From contig JAAZAV010000053.1 in NCBI GenBank assembly GCA_012514145.1, positions 1 to 64,000 of the forward strand: a stretch of DNA of 64,000 nucleotides, read 5' to 3'. A model generated the notes under the pieces. The model ran no database searches, was not told the origin of the DNA, and saw nothing but the letters and a program-made list of their open reading frames with translations. This document shows positions 37,093 to 45,083 of this stretch, piece after piece (the first letter of the stretch is position 1; each line of letters begins with the position of its first letter). Origin of the DNA: Clostridiales bacterium. GTDB taxonomy: Bacteria > Bacillota > Clostridia > Oscillospirales > CAG-272. The position numbers and the translations under genes are program-made.

Positions 37093-38673
37093 ATGAGACA
37101 GAGGATCGAATTTGTCGCAATGCGCGACGGAGCAAAGCTTTTCACGAATATCTGGATGCCCGATGAGCCGGGCAGGTATCCCGTCATACTGGTTCGTTCG
37201 CCATATGACGACCCGAAAAACTACGGCGGCGGCGGAACCAGGGAAGGATATGTCACAATATACCAGTCCTGCAGAGGCACGGCCGGGAGCCAGGGCGAGA
37301 TCATCGCCTATGTCAATGAGCGCCGCGACGGTCTGGACACCCTGTCATGGATACGCAGACAGGATTTCTACAACGGCGAGATTTACGTTATCGGCGGTTC
37401 CTACCTGTCCACGGTGCACCTGATGTACCTTGACACCTGCCCTTCGGACGTGCGAGGCGGTCTGCTGAAGATACAGGACTGCGACCGCTACAACATACAC
37501 TATGAGAACGGTCAATATAAGGTAGGTCTGCATTACGGCTGGGCGGTGGGCAACATGATAAAGCGCCACCCCGAACTTGCCGGCAGATATGACAAAGAAA
37601 AGGCGATACGCGAACTGCCCGCAAAGGATTTCGCGAAGCGTCTGCTGGGCGATTCCCCGGTTCAGACTCTCACCGAGGCGGAGGAAGCCTTCATGCATCC
37701 CGACCGCAGCGATCCCTGGTGGACAACCCGCGAGGGCGTAAAGGACGGACTCAAGGCGCCCGAGAGCATCCGCTTCCCCCTCTTCCTCTGCACCGCCCAC
37801 TATGACATATACACCATCGGCATACCGCGTATGTGGGAGCAGCTAAAGCCCGAGACAAGGGCGAAGAGCATGTTCGTAATCACCCCCTACTCACACGGCT
37901 GGCTCAGCGGGAATTATAAGTTCGAGAACGACCGCAGCGAGTTCCTGTCGGAAATCGACGGCATATGGCTTGACTACTGCCGCACCGGACGGCTTCCCGT
38001 GGATATGCAGGGCTTCGAGCTGGGCAAGACCAACTGCTATGTGCTTTTCGGCGGGCGCTGGATCGCCGAGGAATTCATCACCGACGGCGCCAAAAAACAC
38101 AGACTGTATCTCGGCGGAGGGCGTCTCAACGACACAGACTCGTCGGGCGAGACGTCATACACATACGACCCGGATCACCCCTCCACCTTCAACGGCAGCT
38201 GCGGCAACGTGTTCGGCGCCATGGCCGCGCAGCACGGCATAGGAACGAAGAACGACGTGCTGAGCTTCCTTTCGGAGCCCTTCTCCGATACAGTAACCGT
38301 CAAGGGCGTGCAGCGGCTGCACCTCAACGTAAAATCCGACCGCGAGGATACCGCGTTCTACGCCCGCGTGAGCCTAGTGCGCCGTGACGGAACGGCATAC
38401 GGCATACGCGACCGCATCACCTCACTCTCATATGAACTTGGTGAAGGGAAGTATATCCCGGGCGAGACGGTTGGCATAGATATGGCGTTTGACCTGACCG
38501 CGTTTGAGATAAAGGAGGGTGAACGCATCCGTCTCGATATCGCCTCATCCTACTGGCCGGCATACATCCCCCACAACAACGTTTCCGGTATGTGGTGCGA
38601 GGTCACCGAGCGGCGGATCGCCCGCAATACGGTGGTCTGGGAAGGCAGCGCCCTTGAGCTCTGCATTGAATAA
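37093..38673 (+). CDS. CocE/NonD-family alpha/beta hydrolase (X-Pro dipeptidyl-peptidase S15 type)
   Basis: A 526-residue cytoplasmic serine hydrolase. The S15/CocE core is visible: MRDGAKLFTNIWMP, YQSCRGTAGSQGE (family C-R/D-G-x-x-x-S-x-G segment), and the nucleophile elbow GGSYLS with Ser103. The C-terminal third is the beta-rich X-Pro jelly-roll domain (GEGKYIPGETVGIDM, RIRLDIASSYWPAY). Known members cleave X-Pro dipeptides, cocaine esters, glutaryl-7-ACA or acyl groups, so the substrate here is open; deacylation of sugars is plausible from context. ATG at 37093 follows GGAGTGAAAG and is preferred over GTG at 37060. Confidence 0.85.
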   Translation: MRQRIEFVAMRDGAKLFTNIWMPDEPGRYPVILVRSPYDDPKNYGGGGTREGYVTIYQSCRGTAGSQGEIIAYVNERRDGLDTLSWIRRQDFYNGEIYVIGGSYLSTVHLMYLDTCPSDVRGGLLKIQDCDRYNIHYENGQYKVGLHYGWAVGNMIKRHPELAGRYDKEKAIRELPAKDFAKRLLGDSPVQTLTEAEEAFMHPDRSDPWWTTREGVKDGLKAPESIRFPLFLCTAHYDIYTIGIPRMWEQLKPETRAKSMFVITPYSHGWLSGNYKFENDRSEFLSEIDGIWLDYCRTGRLPVDMQGFELGKTNCYVLFGGRWIAEEFITDGAKKHRLYLGGGRLNDTDSSGETSYTYDPDHPSTFNGSCGNVFGAMAAQHGIGTKNDVLSFLSEPFSDTVTVKGVQRLHLNVKSDREDTAFYARVSLVRRDGTAYGIRDRITSLSYELGEGKYIPGETVGIDMAFDLTAFEIKEGERIRLDIASSYWPAYIPHNNVSGMWCEVTERRIARNTVVWEGSALELCIE

Positions 38674-38708
38674 GTCAAAATATTAAAGGAATAGATAGGA
38701 GAAACATC

Positions 38709-39014
38709 ATGGCTGAAGATAAGAGACACGAGTCTGAAGAAGAGCTTTACGAGGAAGAGATATTCACCCTGACCGACGAGGAGGGTGTCGAGACCCAGTT
38801 CGCCCTGCTCGGCAGCTGCGAGTATGAGGGCAATACATATCTTGCTCTTATGCCGGTTGACGGAAATGACGATGATTATGTCATTCTCCGCATCGAGGTC
38901 GATGAGGACGGCGAGGAGATACTTGCCACTATCGAAGACGATGATGAGTTTGACAAGGTTGCCGACCTGTTCGAAGACGAGCTGTTCAGCGATATCGACC
39001 ACGACGCCGAGTAA
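38709..39014 (+). CDS. DUF1292 family acidic protein
   Basis: A 101-residue, strongly acidic protein matching DUF1292 (YrzB-like): IFTLTDEEGVETQF, YEGNTYLALMPVD, and YVILRIEVDEDGEE followed by an Asp/Glu-rich tail. Homologues are widespread in Firmicutes, usually near yrvE/yrrK-type housekeeping genes; function is unknown. SD AGGAGA precedes the ATG and a strong hairpin terminator follows. Confidence 0.88.
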   Translation: MAEDKRHESEEELYEEEIFTLTDEEGVETQFALLGSCEYEGNTYLALMPVDGNDDDYVILRIEVDEDGEEILATIEDDDEFDKVADLFEDELFSDIDHDAE

Positions 39015-39039
39015 TCGGCAGCATTAAAAGCCCTACAGC

Positions 39040-39100
39040 GCACCCTCCGCCGCCCATACAAGTCGGTTTATCGGCTTGTACGGGTAGCGGAGGGTGCTTT
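39040..39100 (+). terminator. Long hairpin terminator after the DUF1292 gene
   Basis: GCACCCTCCGC (39040-39050) pairs perfectly with GCGGAGGGTGC (39087-39097), with an inner stem TACAAG/CTTGTA (39057-39062 / 39075-39080). It is followed by TTTGTTATCTT. The following 39101-39228 is very AT-rich, with two nearby copies of AAAATATTC and no gene visible; it leads into the promoter of the RNA gene. Confidence 0.8.
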
Positions 39101-39228
39101 GTTATCTTATGTTTATACACACATTAACCTCATTTTCATCACGAAACGGTGTGTAAATATAATATATGCACAAAATATTCATAAAATATTCGTATATTTC
39201 GGCTATATTATTTATTACGCGTTTGTGA

Positions 39229-39234
39229 TATAAT
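39229..39234 (+). promoter_or_regulatory. Extended -10 promoter of the structured RNA
   Basis: TGATATAAT (39226-39234) is an extended -10 element. The -35 region 17 bases upstream (TATTAT) is poor. The predicted start falls at 39241-39246, exactly where the RNA closing stem begins. Confidence 0.6.
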
Positions 39235-39240
39235 ACAATC

Positions 39241-39489
39241 ACATTGAAAGCCAACCTGCTTGGTTTGTGATGATCGTATAATTAAACCCACAAAGAATAA
39301 ATGGAATCTGGTCTTCCCGTTATGGGTATTGCAGACCTCCTCGCGTACGCCTGCAGTAGTAATTATGTCAGTCACGTGTACGTTGGACGCTGGTAGCACA
39401 AAGTGCGGGAGAGGATACCTGCCTTGCTTATACGTGCAGGGTTTCTTAATTAGCGGTCACACGGCTTGGCGGGGGCTTTCGTTTTTTTT
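39241..39489 (+). ncRNA. Structured small RNA, possible 6S RNA
   Basis: A region of about 245 nt with no protein-coding frame of merit but with paired ends and its own promoter and terminator. GAAAGCC (39246-39252) pairs with GGCTTTC (39474-39480), directly followed by eight T. Going inward, TGTGA (39266-39270) pairs with TCACA (39457-39461), and TAATTAAACCC (39279-39289) pairs with GGGTTTCTTAATTA (39439-39452, with a small bulge). A largely unpaired A-rich zone lies opposite the 39420s. Distally CTTCCCG (about 39312) can pair with CGGGAG (about 39402). A long rod with a central open bubble and a terminal hairpin is the architecture of 6S RNA, which mimics an open promoter to bind sigma-A RNA polymerase. 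The family assignment is by shape only. No tmRNA, RNase P or SRP signature is present. Confidence 0.6.
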
Positions 39490-39498
39490 AAGTGGATT

Positions 39499-39528
39499 CG
39501 GCATGCGCGCATTTGCGCTGCCGTTTTT
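39499..39528 (+). terminator. Second terminator hairpin before the FkbM gene
   Basis: CGGCA (39499-39503) and GCGC (39507-39510) pair with GCGC (39515-39518) and TGCCG (39519-39523) around an ATTT loop, followed by TTTTT (39524-39528). It stands only ten bases after the T-run of the RNA gene and six bases before the next start codon. Confidence 0.6.
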
Positions 39529-39534
39529 ATTTGT

Positions 39535-40683
39535 ATGAGTGAGAATATGACTGAATTCAATGCGGCAGGCGGATATTCATGCACTCTGCCGCCACCCGGC
39601 ACTCCCGATGTCTGGGAGCGTATCGAAGCGGCATACCGGGAAGGGTTTCCGGTGGTGCTATACGGCACGGGGGACGGAGCCGACCGCATAGCGGCGGTAC
39701 TTGAGGGGCGCGGGATTGTGATTTCCGGCTGCTTCGCCTCCGACGGTTTCGTTAGGAACCGCAGCTTCCGCGGTCATACGGTGCACTCCTTCGACGAGAT
39801 TAAGGCTATATTCCCCGACGGTTTTGTGACAATACTTGCCTTTGCGACGGCACTGCCCGAGGTTATGGACAAAATAGACACGGTCGCCGAAGAATCGGCA
39901 TGCTTCTTCGCGCCCCATATACCGGCAACCCCCGATAATAAGGGTGAATACCGTCCTTTCACACGGGGGGACTATGACAGGGAATACAGTAAAATCGCAG
40001 AGGTGAGCCGGCTGCTGTGGGATGAGCGCTCCCGGGCGCTTTATGCGGCGATATGGCAGTGGCGTATGACGGGAGAATTGTGTTGGCTGCGTCAGGCGGT
40101 GGCTGAAACGGTTATGCCCTGGGAAAAATACCGGCACATTGTCGATCTGGGTGCATACACGGGTGACACCGCACGGTTTTTCGCAGAGCGCTGTCCGAAC
40201 CTGATAAGCCTGACGGCGCTTGAGCCCGACCGCCGCAGTTACGCGAAATTGTCGGCGCTGGAGCTGCCCGGCATCGACTTCCGTCCGATACACGCCGCCG
40301 CCTGGGACAAGCGCGACACACTGACGGTACTTGGGCGTGGCGGCAGGGGAATGTATACCTCCGATATGCCGCTGCCCGAGCCGCCCCGCGACCGACTGCC
40401 GCCCGCAGTGCATTATGTGGACGCGCTGCCCGCCGACGAGGCAGTCGACACTGCCGACCTCATCAAGCTGGATGTGGAGGGAGCGGAGATGCGGGCGCTC
40501 AGCGGTGCAAAGCGGCTGATTTCCGACTGCCGGCTCGATCTGCTGATGTCGGTTTATCACCGCTCGGAGGATCTTTTCATGCTGCCGCTCCGGGTGCATG
40601 AAATACTGCCGGAGAAGCGGCTGAGGCTGCTGCGCCCTCTCTGCTATCCCGACTGGGATGTGGTGCTTGCCGCTGCGGAATAA
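39535..40683 (+). CDS. FkbM-family methyltransferase
   Basis: A 382-residue protein. The C-terminal two thirds form a SAM-dependent methyltransferase of the FkbM type: HIVDLGAYTGDTARFFAER (SAM site), LTALEPDRRSY, and IKLDVEGAEMRALSGAK, the family signature. The N-terminal part (about 30-120, VVLYGTGDGADRIAAVLEGRG) looks like a small Rossmann/CoA-binding-like domain seen in sugar-modifying enzymes. FkbM proteins O-methylate sugars, polysaccharides or polyketides. Two starts are possible, 39535 and 39547, neither with a strong SD. The terminators directly upstream raise the question of how it is transcribed. An own promoter in 39490-39534 is not evident. Confidence 0.8.
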   Translation: MSENMTEFNAAGGYSCTLPPPGTPDVWERIEAAYREGFPVVLYGTGDGADRIAAVLEGRGIVISGCFASDGFVRNRSFRGHTVHSFDEIKAIFPDGFVTILAFATALPEVMDKIDTVAEESACFFAPHIPATPDNKGEYRPFTRGDYDREYSKIAEVSRLLWDERSRALYAAIWQWRMTGELCWLRQAVAETVMPWEKYRHIVDLGAYTGDTARFFAERCPNLISLTALEPDRRSYAKLSALELPGIDFRPIHAAAWDKRDTLTVLGRGGRGMYTSDMPLPEPPRDRLPPAVHYVDALPADEAVDTADLIKLDVEGAEMRALSGAKRLISDCRLDLLMSVYHRSEDLFMLPLRVHEILPEKRLRLLRPLCYPDWDVVLAAAE

Positions 40684-40745
40684 AGGCATACCGCACAAAA
40701 ACATCTTCAACGAATTGTATTATGCTACAAAACGCAAACAGCGTC

Positions 40746-40774
40746 TTGCAAGTGGTATTATGTTGTGATAAAAT
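40746..40774 (+). promoter_or_regulatory. Promoter of SBP 3
   Basis: TTGCAA (40746-40751), 17-base spacer and TAAAAT (40769-40774) preceded by TGA (extended -10). It lies 63 bases before the start codon. Confidence 0.65.
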
Positions 40775-40837
40775 GTATGAAACAATGGCGGCTTCTCCGG
40801 ATGCCGCCGGTTGGAATAATTTGATATGGAGGTTACA

Positions 40838-42358
40838 ATGAAACGCAAGCATATTGCCCGCAGCATTGCCGTATTGCTCCTGCTCGCCCTGGTGATTACT
40901 TCTCTCATCCTCAGCCTGAGCGCCTGCGGAGGCGGTTCGGATAACGGCACCGATGCCGCCGACGGAGGGGAAACAGTTGCCGATACCGCAGCTGAAGAAA
41001 CCACCACGGCTGACCCGCTGGCGGTTTACAAGGATTTTGACTTCAAAGGCGCCGACTACAACATCATCGCGCAGCACGTTGAAAACGAGCAGCCCACCGT
41101 TCCGCCGCCGGAGCTCACCGGCGAGAAGGTCTTAGATGCCCTTTACGAGCGGGACAAGACGATAAGCGAGATGATGAACATCAACATCGTATATACCAAT
41201 GAGAAGTACAACGAGGTAGGCTCCCGCGGGAAGCTGAACGCCGATCTGCAGGCTGCCATAACCGCCGGCGACTGCCCCTGGCATCATGTCATCACCTCCA
41301 TGGCGGACGGAATGAACAAGCATTCGGTGGGCGGATTTATCAAAAACCTATGGGATGTGGATAATATCCGTCTCGAAGAACCCTGGTGGAATCAGTATCT
41401 GACCGAAAACCTCACCTATAACGGCAAGCTCTTCGCTCAGTCCGGTCCCATAACCCTTGCCTACTACTACTCACCCTGCGCACTGGCGTATAACCGCACG
41501 GTGGCAGATAACAACGGTCTGGGCGATTTCTATGACTATGTTGCAGACGGCAGCTGGACTTTTGACAAGTTCGCCGGTATTATCAAGGATATGTCACGCG
41601 ATCTGGACGGCGATGGCAAGATGACCACAGAGGACTTCTACGCCGTTATGTCCGACGAACTGTCGGCACAGGCCTTCTATATCGGTATCGGCGGACGTCA
41701 TGACGCCATTGTCGACGGCAGACCGCAGTTTGTCCTTGGCGAGGAAGCCAACATAACCCGACTTGCAAAGGTAGCCGAGTACATCGGCAATCCCGATATC
41801 ACTCTCGGCTCCGAGGGTCTTTCGGGCTTCACCTCCACCGCGGCAAAAAAGACCAATCAGTTTAAGATTGGCAAGACCCTCTTCTGTGCCTATAATATGA
41901 ACGGCTACATATCGCAGCTTCGCGACATGGAGGATGACTACGGTCTCGTTCCGAATCCCAAGCTGGATGAGCAGCAGGAGGAATACCGCACATTGGGTTC
42001 CGGCTTCGGACCGGTGGGTGTGGCAATTCCGGTGACTGTTGTCGATACCACCATGCCCGGCGCAGTTATGGATGCCATGGCGTTCATTTCCTATACCGAG
42101 GTCGGCACCCTCATGTTTGAGGTCACCCTCAAGGAGAAAATTGCCCGCGACGAAAACTCCAAGCTGATGCTTGACATCATTTACAAGGATGTTATCTACG
42201 ACTGGACTTGTACATTCAGTATCGGCAATGTTCATGTGCTGACCCGCGCCATCTGTCTCGGCAAGAAGCCTAATATCGCCTCCGAGTGGGCGGCTATTGC
42301 TGATTCGGCAAACGCTGCTCTCGACAAGATTCTCGAAGCCTACGATAAAATCAACTGA
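40838..42358 (+). CDS. Extracellular solute-binding lipoprotein (SBP 3)
   Basis: A 506-residue predicted lipoprotein. The long signal peptide ends in LSAC with Cys30. Landmarks are DFKGADYNIIAQ, LEEPWWNQYLTENL, DDYGLVPNPKLDEQQEEYR and TLKEKIARDENSKLMLD. DLDGDGKMTTEDFYAV (around residue 255) is a near-perfect EF-hand-like loop. ATG at 40838 follows GGAGG with good spacing and replaces the ATG four codons earlier. It is monocistronic: own promoter upstream and hairpin terminator at 42386. Confidence 0.87.
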   Translation: MKRKHIARSIAVLLLLALVITSLILSLSACGGGSDNGTDAADGGETVADTAAEETTTADPLAVYKDFDFKGADYNIIAQHVENEQPTVPPPELTGEKVLDALYERDKTISEMMNINIVYTNEKYNEVGSRGKLNADLQAAITAGDCPWHHVITSMADGMNKHSVGGFIKNLWDVDNIRLEEPWWNQYLTENLTYNGKLFAQSGPITLAYYYSPCALAYNRTVADNNGLGDFYDYVADGSWTFDKFAGIIKDMSRDLDGDGKMTTEDFYAVMSDELSAQAFYIGIGGRHDAIVDGRPQFVLGEEANITRLAKVAEYIGNPDITLGSEGLSGFTSTAAKKTNQFKIGKTLFCAYNMNGYISQLRDMEDDYGLVPNPKLDEQQEEYRTLGSGFGPVGVAIPVTVVDTTMPGAVMDAMAFISYTEVGTLMFEVTLKEKIARDENSKLMLDIIYKDVIYDWTCTFSIGNVHVLTRAICLGKKPNIASEWAAIADSANAALDKILEAYDKIN

Positions 42359-42385
42359 TCAAATGATTTAAGATATAACCGCAAA

Positions 42386-42414
42386 ATGTACCCCGAGTCA
42401 ATCTCGGGGTACAT
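42386..42414. terminator. Terminator after SBP 3
   Basis: ATGTACCCCGAG (42386-42397) and CTCGGGGTACAT (42403-42414) form a perfect 12-base stem with a 5-base loop. The following T-content is weak (TTATGTTG), and the next promoter begins six bases later. Confidence 0.7.
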
Positions 42415-42419
42415 TTATG

Positions 42420-42448
42420 TTGACAATCTGCCTAAATAGCATTATAAT
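42420..42448 (+). promoter_or_regulatory. Perfect consensus sigma-A promoter
   Basis: TTGACA (42420-42425), exactly 17 bases, TATAAT (42443-42448). This is the full consensus. It drives the alkaline-phosphatase-superfamily gene and probably the lipoprotein and URO-D genes behind it. Confidence 0.88.
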
Positions 42449-42494
42449 ACTGATAACGCTTGATGCACTTTTAACATGACAGGAGGCACATATT

Positions 42495-43313
42495 ATGGGG
42501 CAGATAAATGAAACCGTGTATCCGCATTATACGCTTGCCAATGTGGGCGCCACCCTGGCGCTGGCTGCCGGAATCGAAGCGCCGGCACAGTCGGAGGAGC
42601 CGATACCCGCGGTACTTAACCTCGTAAAGGCAAATACGGTGTCGGGCAAAGCCGACAAGCTGCTGATATTCAACCCCGACGCGGTGGCGCTGTGGCTCTA
42701 TCTGCGCTATACCGACTTTTTCGCGCCGGTACAGCGTCACACCCAGCTGACACTGCCCATGCGCGCGGTGATGCCGTCGGTGACACCCGTGTGCTTCGGC
42801 ACCATATACACAGGCGCCATGCCCGCCGTTCACGGCATACAGAAATACGAGAAGCCGGTGATAAAAACCGACTCCTTCTTTGACTCGGCGGTGAGAGCCG
42901 GAAAAAAGACGGCTATATGTGCAGTTGACGGCTGCTCAATGTCGCGGATTTTCCTCGAGCGGGAAATCGACTACTTCATCACCGAAAGCGACCTCGAAGC
43001 GGCGGAGAAAGCCCTTAAGCTGATAAATGAGGACGACTACGATATCATAGTCTGCTATCAGGGCAATTATGACAGCACCATGCACGGCGACGGCACCGAG
43101 GCGCAGACCTCACTTGACGCGCTGCTGGACAACGCCGCATGTTTCGACAGGCTGGTAAAGGCATTTGACAAGCGCTGGGCGGGAGTTGACCGCCTCTGCG
43201 CCTGGATAACCGACCACGGCGCCCACGACGGACCCGACGGCAGAGGCAGTCACGGCAAGGATATCACCGAGGACATGAATGTCACCCATTTCTGGGGCGT
43301 CACTCACGCCTGA
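42495..43313 (+). CDS. Alkaline phosphatase superfamily metallohydrolase
   Basis: A 272-residue cytoplasmic protein. SVTPVCFGTIYTGAMPAVHGI is a type I phosphodiesterase/nucleotide pyrophosphatase-like motif, with the expected metal-liganding Asp near IFNPDAVALW. NYDSTMHG, ITDHGAHDG and NVTHFWG provide the later Asp and His ligands. It is small for the family, which often exceeds 400 residues, so it may be a compact phosphodiesterase, phosphonate hydrolase or mutase-like enzyme. The reaction is not identifiable. SD AGGAGGC precedes the ATG. The next gene starts one base after its stop. Confidence 0.72.
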   Translation: MGQINETVYPHYTLANVGATLALAAGIEAPAQSEEPIPAVLNLVKANTVSGKADKLLIFNPDAVALWLYLRYTDFFAPVQRHTQLTLPMRAVMPSVTPVCFGTIYTGAMPAVHGIQKYEKPVIKTDSFFDSAVRAGKKTAICAVDGCSMSRIFLEREIDYFITESDLEAAEKALKLINEDDYDIIVCYQGNYDSTMHGDGTEAQTSLDALLDNAACFDRLVKAFDKRWAGVDRLCAWITDHGAHDGPDGRGSHGKDITEDMNVTHFWGVTHA

Positions 43314-43314
43314 T

Positions 43315-43959
43315 ATGAAAAGGATAGTTCCCCGTCGGCCGGCAGCGCTCACACTGGCTGTGATAATGCTTGCGGCAGGTCTCGTCTCATGCAGTCAGCT
43401 CGGTATCGGCGGTGATAATGTAGGCGACGGCGTGACCGTTTCGGTGAGCTTCCGCGAAACCAAACCGGTGACCGAGAGCATTCCGCTGATAGAGCGCATG
43501 GCGCATATGACCCCCGCGTTTGAGGCAATAATACGCGCCATAGAATACGAAAATCTTAACGGCGGCGACGGCGGCTACCGCAGCGAAGACCCGACATTTG
43601 TGACGGCGGTGCTTTCCCGTCTCGCTTTAAGCCAAAATGGCGGCACCGAACCGTTCAGAGTTTCAAGTGAGGAGCTTGAAGGGTATCTTGCCGCCTGTTT
43701 CGGGGAGCGCACAGAGCTGCCCCGCAGTCTTGCCGACGGACTTGACATTGACCCGTCCTCCGAAGAGCTTGCGTCTCTGCCCGAGCGTTCGGTTGAACTT
43801 GCCGATGTGACCCGGGGAAGCGGCGATGCCTGGACTGCATACCTGAACTACCGCGACGACACAGACAGTTCGATAATCTCGGTTTATATTCTCAGTGTAG
43901 CCGATGCGCGGGACACCGAATGGGGTTACTCGGTGCTTGCCTGTGTCGAATATTCGTAG
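43315..43959 (+). CDS. Lipoprotein of unknown function
   Basis: A 214-residue predicted lipoprotein: Arg-rich start, hydrophobic helix, and LVSC lipobox with Cys26. The mature part is rich in acidic residues and alternates predicted helices with beta strands at the C-terminus (SSIISVYILSVADARD, GYSVLACVEYS). I do not recognise a family. The start is set one base after the stop of the preceding gene, because the longer frame begins inside it. It is cotranscribed with the phosphatase-superfamily gene. Confidence 0.7.
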   Translation: MKRIVPRRPAALTLAVIMLAAGLVSCSQLGIGGDNVGDGVTVSVSFRETKPVTESIPLIERMAHMTPAFEAIIRAIEYENLNGGDGGYRSEDPTFVTAVLSRLALSQNGGTEPFRVSSEELEGYLAACFGERTELPRSLADGLDIDPSSEELASLPERSVELADVTRGSGDAWTAYLNYRDDTDSSIISVYILSVADARDTEWGYSVLACVEYS

Positions 43960-43994
43960 AGCCGGAACGATGATGTTAAAGAGAAGGGGAGAAC

Positions 43995-45053
43995 ATGACT
44001 ACATACGAACGCATATCGCGCATGTATGCCCATCAAGAGGCGGACAGAGTGCCTATAATTGACACGCCCTGGCAGGGAACCGTTTCGCGCTGGCGTCGGG
44101 AGGGAATGCCTGCAAATGCCGACTGGCGGGATTTCTTTGAAACCGACAAATGCGCGTCCATCGGGGTGGACATTTCGCCCCGCTTTGAAGTCAGGGAGAT
44201 TGAGCGCACCGACCGCTATGTTATCTCAACCACGCCCTGGGGCGTGACGCTTAAGAACTTCCTGCATGAGGATTCCACGCCGGAGTTTTTAGACTACAAG
44301 GTGAACACATCTGAAGCCTGGAAAGAGGCGAAGGCGCGCATGACACACACACGCGACCGGGTCAACTGGGAATATCTGGCGAATGCCTATCCCCGCTGGC
44401 GGGCGGAGGGGCAGTGGATTTCGGCGTCCTTCTGGTTCGGCTTCGACGTGTCCCACTCCTGGATGTCGGGCACCGAGACAATTCTCGTCGCCATGCTGGA
44501 GGAGCCCGAATGGGTCAGCGACATGTGGAACACCTACCTCGATTCCTGCATAGCGCTGTTCGATATGGTCTGGGACGCGGGCTATCACTTCGACGAGATA
44601 AACTGGCCGGACGATATGGGCTACCGTGAACGCACCTTCTTCTCACCGCAGCTCTATCGCGAGCTGCTGCAGCCGATTCAGAAGCGGGCGGTTGACTGGG
44701 CGCACAACCACGGCATACCCGCGCGGCTGCACTCCTGCGGTGACATAATGAGCATAATCCCCGACGTGCTGGAGACCGGTATCGACGCTCTGAACCCGCT
44801 GGAGGTCAAGGCGGGCATGGAGCCGCTGACGCTGAAGAAAAAATACGGCGACCGATTGACCCTCCACGGCGGCATCAACGCGGTGCTCTGGGACGACCGG
44901 GAAGCCATTATTTCGGAAATCGAGCGGCTTGTCCCGGTACTCAAAGAGAACGGCGGATACATATTCGCCTCCGACCACTCCATACCCAACTCGGTGTCGC
45001 TTGAGAATTTCAGGGCGATTATTGACGAGGTCAAGCGGGTAGGGAAATATTGA
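43995..45053 (+). CDS. Uroporphyrinogen decarboxylase (URO-D) family protein
   Basis: A 352-residue TIM-barrel protein of the URO-D/MtaA superfamily. The terminal part has ARLHSCGDIMSIIPDVLETGIDALN (cut here only to show order): a His-x-x-Cys pair like the zinc site of corrinoid methyltransferases. It is followed by LTLHGGINAV and GGYIFASDHSIPNSV. It is not a haem-pathway HemE, because no hem genes are near and the substrate-binding Arg pattern is absent. Homologues are frequent in clostridial and Planctomycetes sugar loci, and cofactor-dependent demethylation of methoxylated compounds is one possibility. SBP 4 follows after 30 bases. Confidence 0.75.
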   Translation: MTTYERISRMYAHQEADRVPIIDTPWQGTVSRWRREGMPANADWRDFFETDKCASIGVDISPRFEVREIERTDRYVISTTPWGVTLKNFLHEDSTPEFLDYKVNTSEAWKEAKARMTHTRDRVNWEYLANAYPRWRAEGQWISASFWFGFDVSHSWMSGTETILVAMLEEPEWVSDMWNTYLDSCIALFDMVWDAGYHFDEINWPDDMGYRERTFFSPQLYRELLQPIQKRAVDWAHNHGIPARLHSCGDIMSIIPDVLETGIDALNPLEVKAGMEPLTLKKKYGDRLTLHGGINAVLWDDREAIISEIERLVPVLKENGGYIFASDHSIPNSVSLENFRAIIDEVKRVGKY

Positions 45054-45083
45054 AATTTTATAATTTTCAGAGGAAAGTTTTAT

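Noticed and set aside
39241-39489. tmRNA, RNase P RNA, SRP RNA or T-box as the identity of the structured RNA
   Set aside because: None of their conserved cores (GGUCCGGAAGGAAGCAGC-like, T-box sequence, RNase P core, tag ORF with tRNA-like ends) is found.
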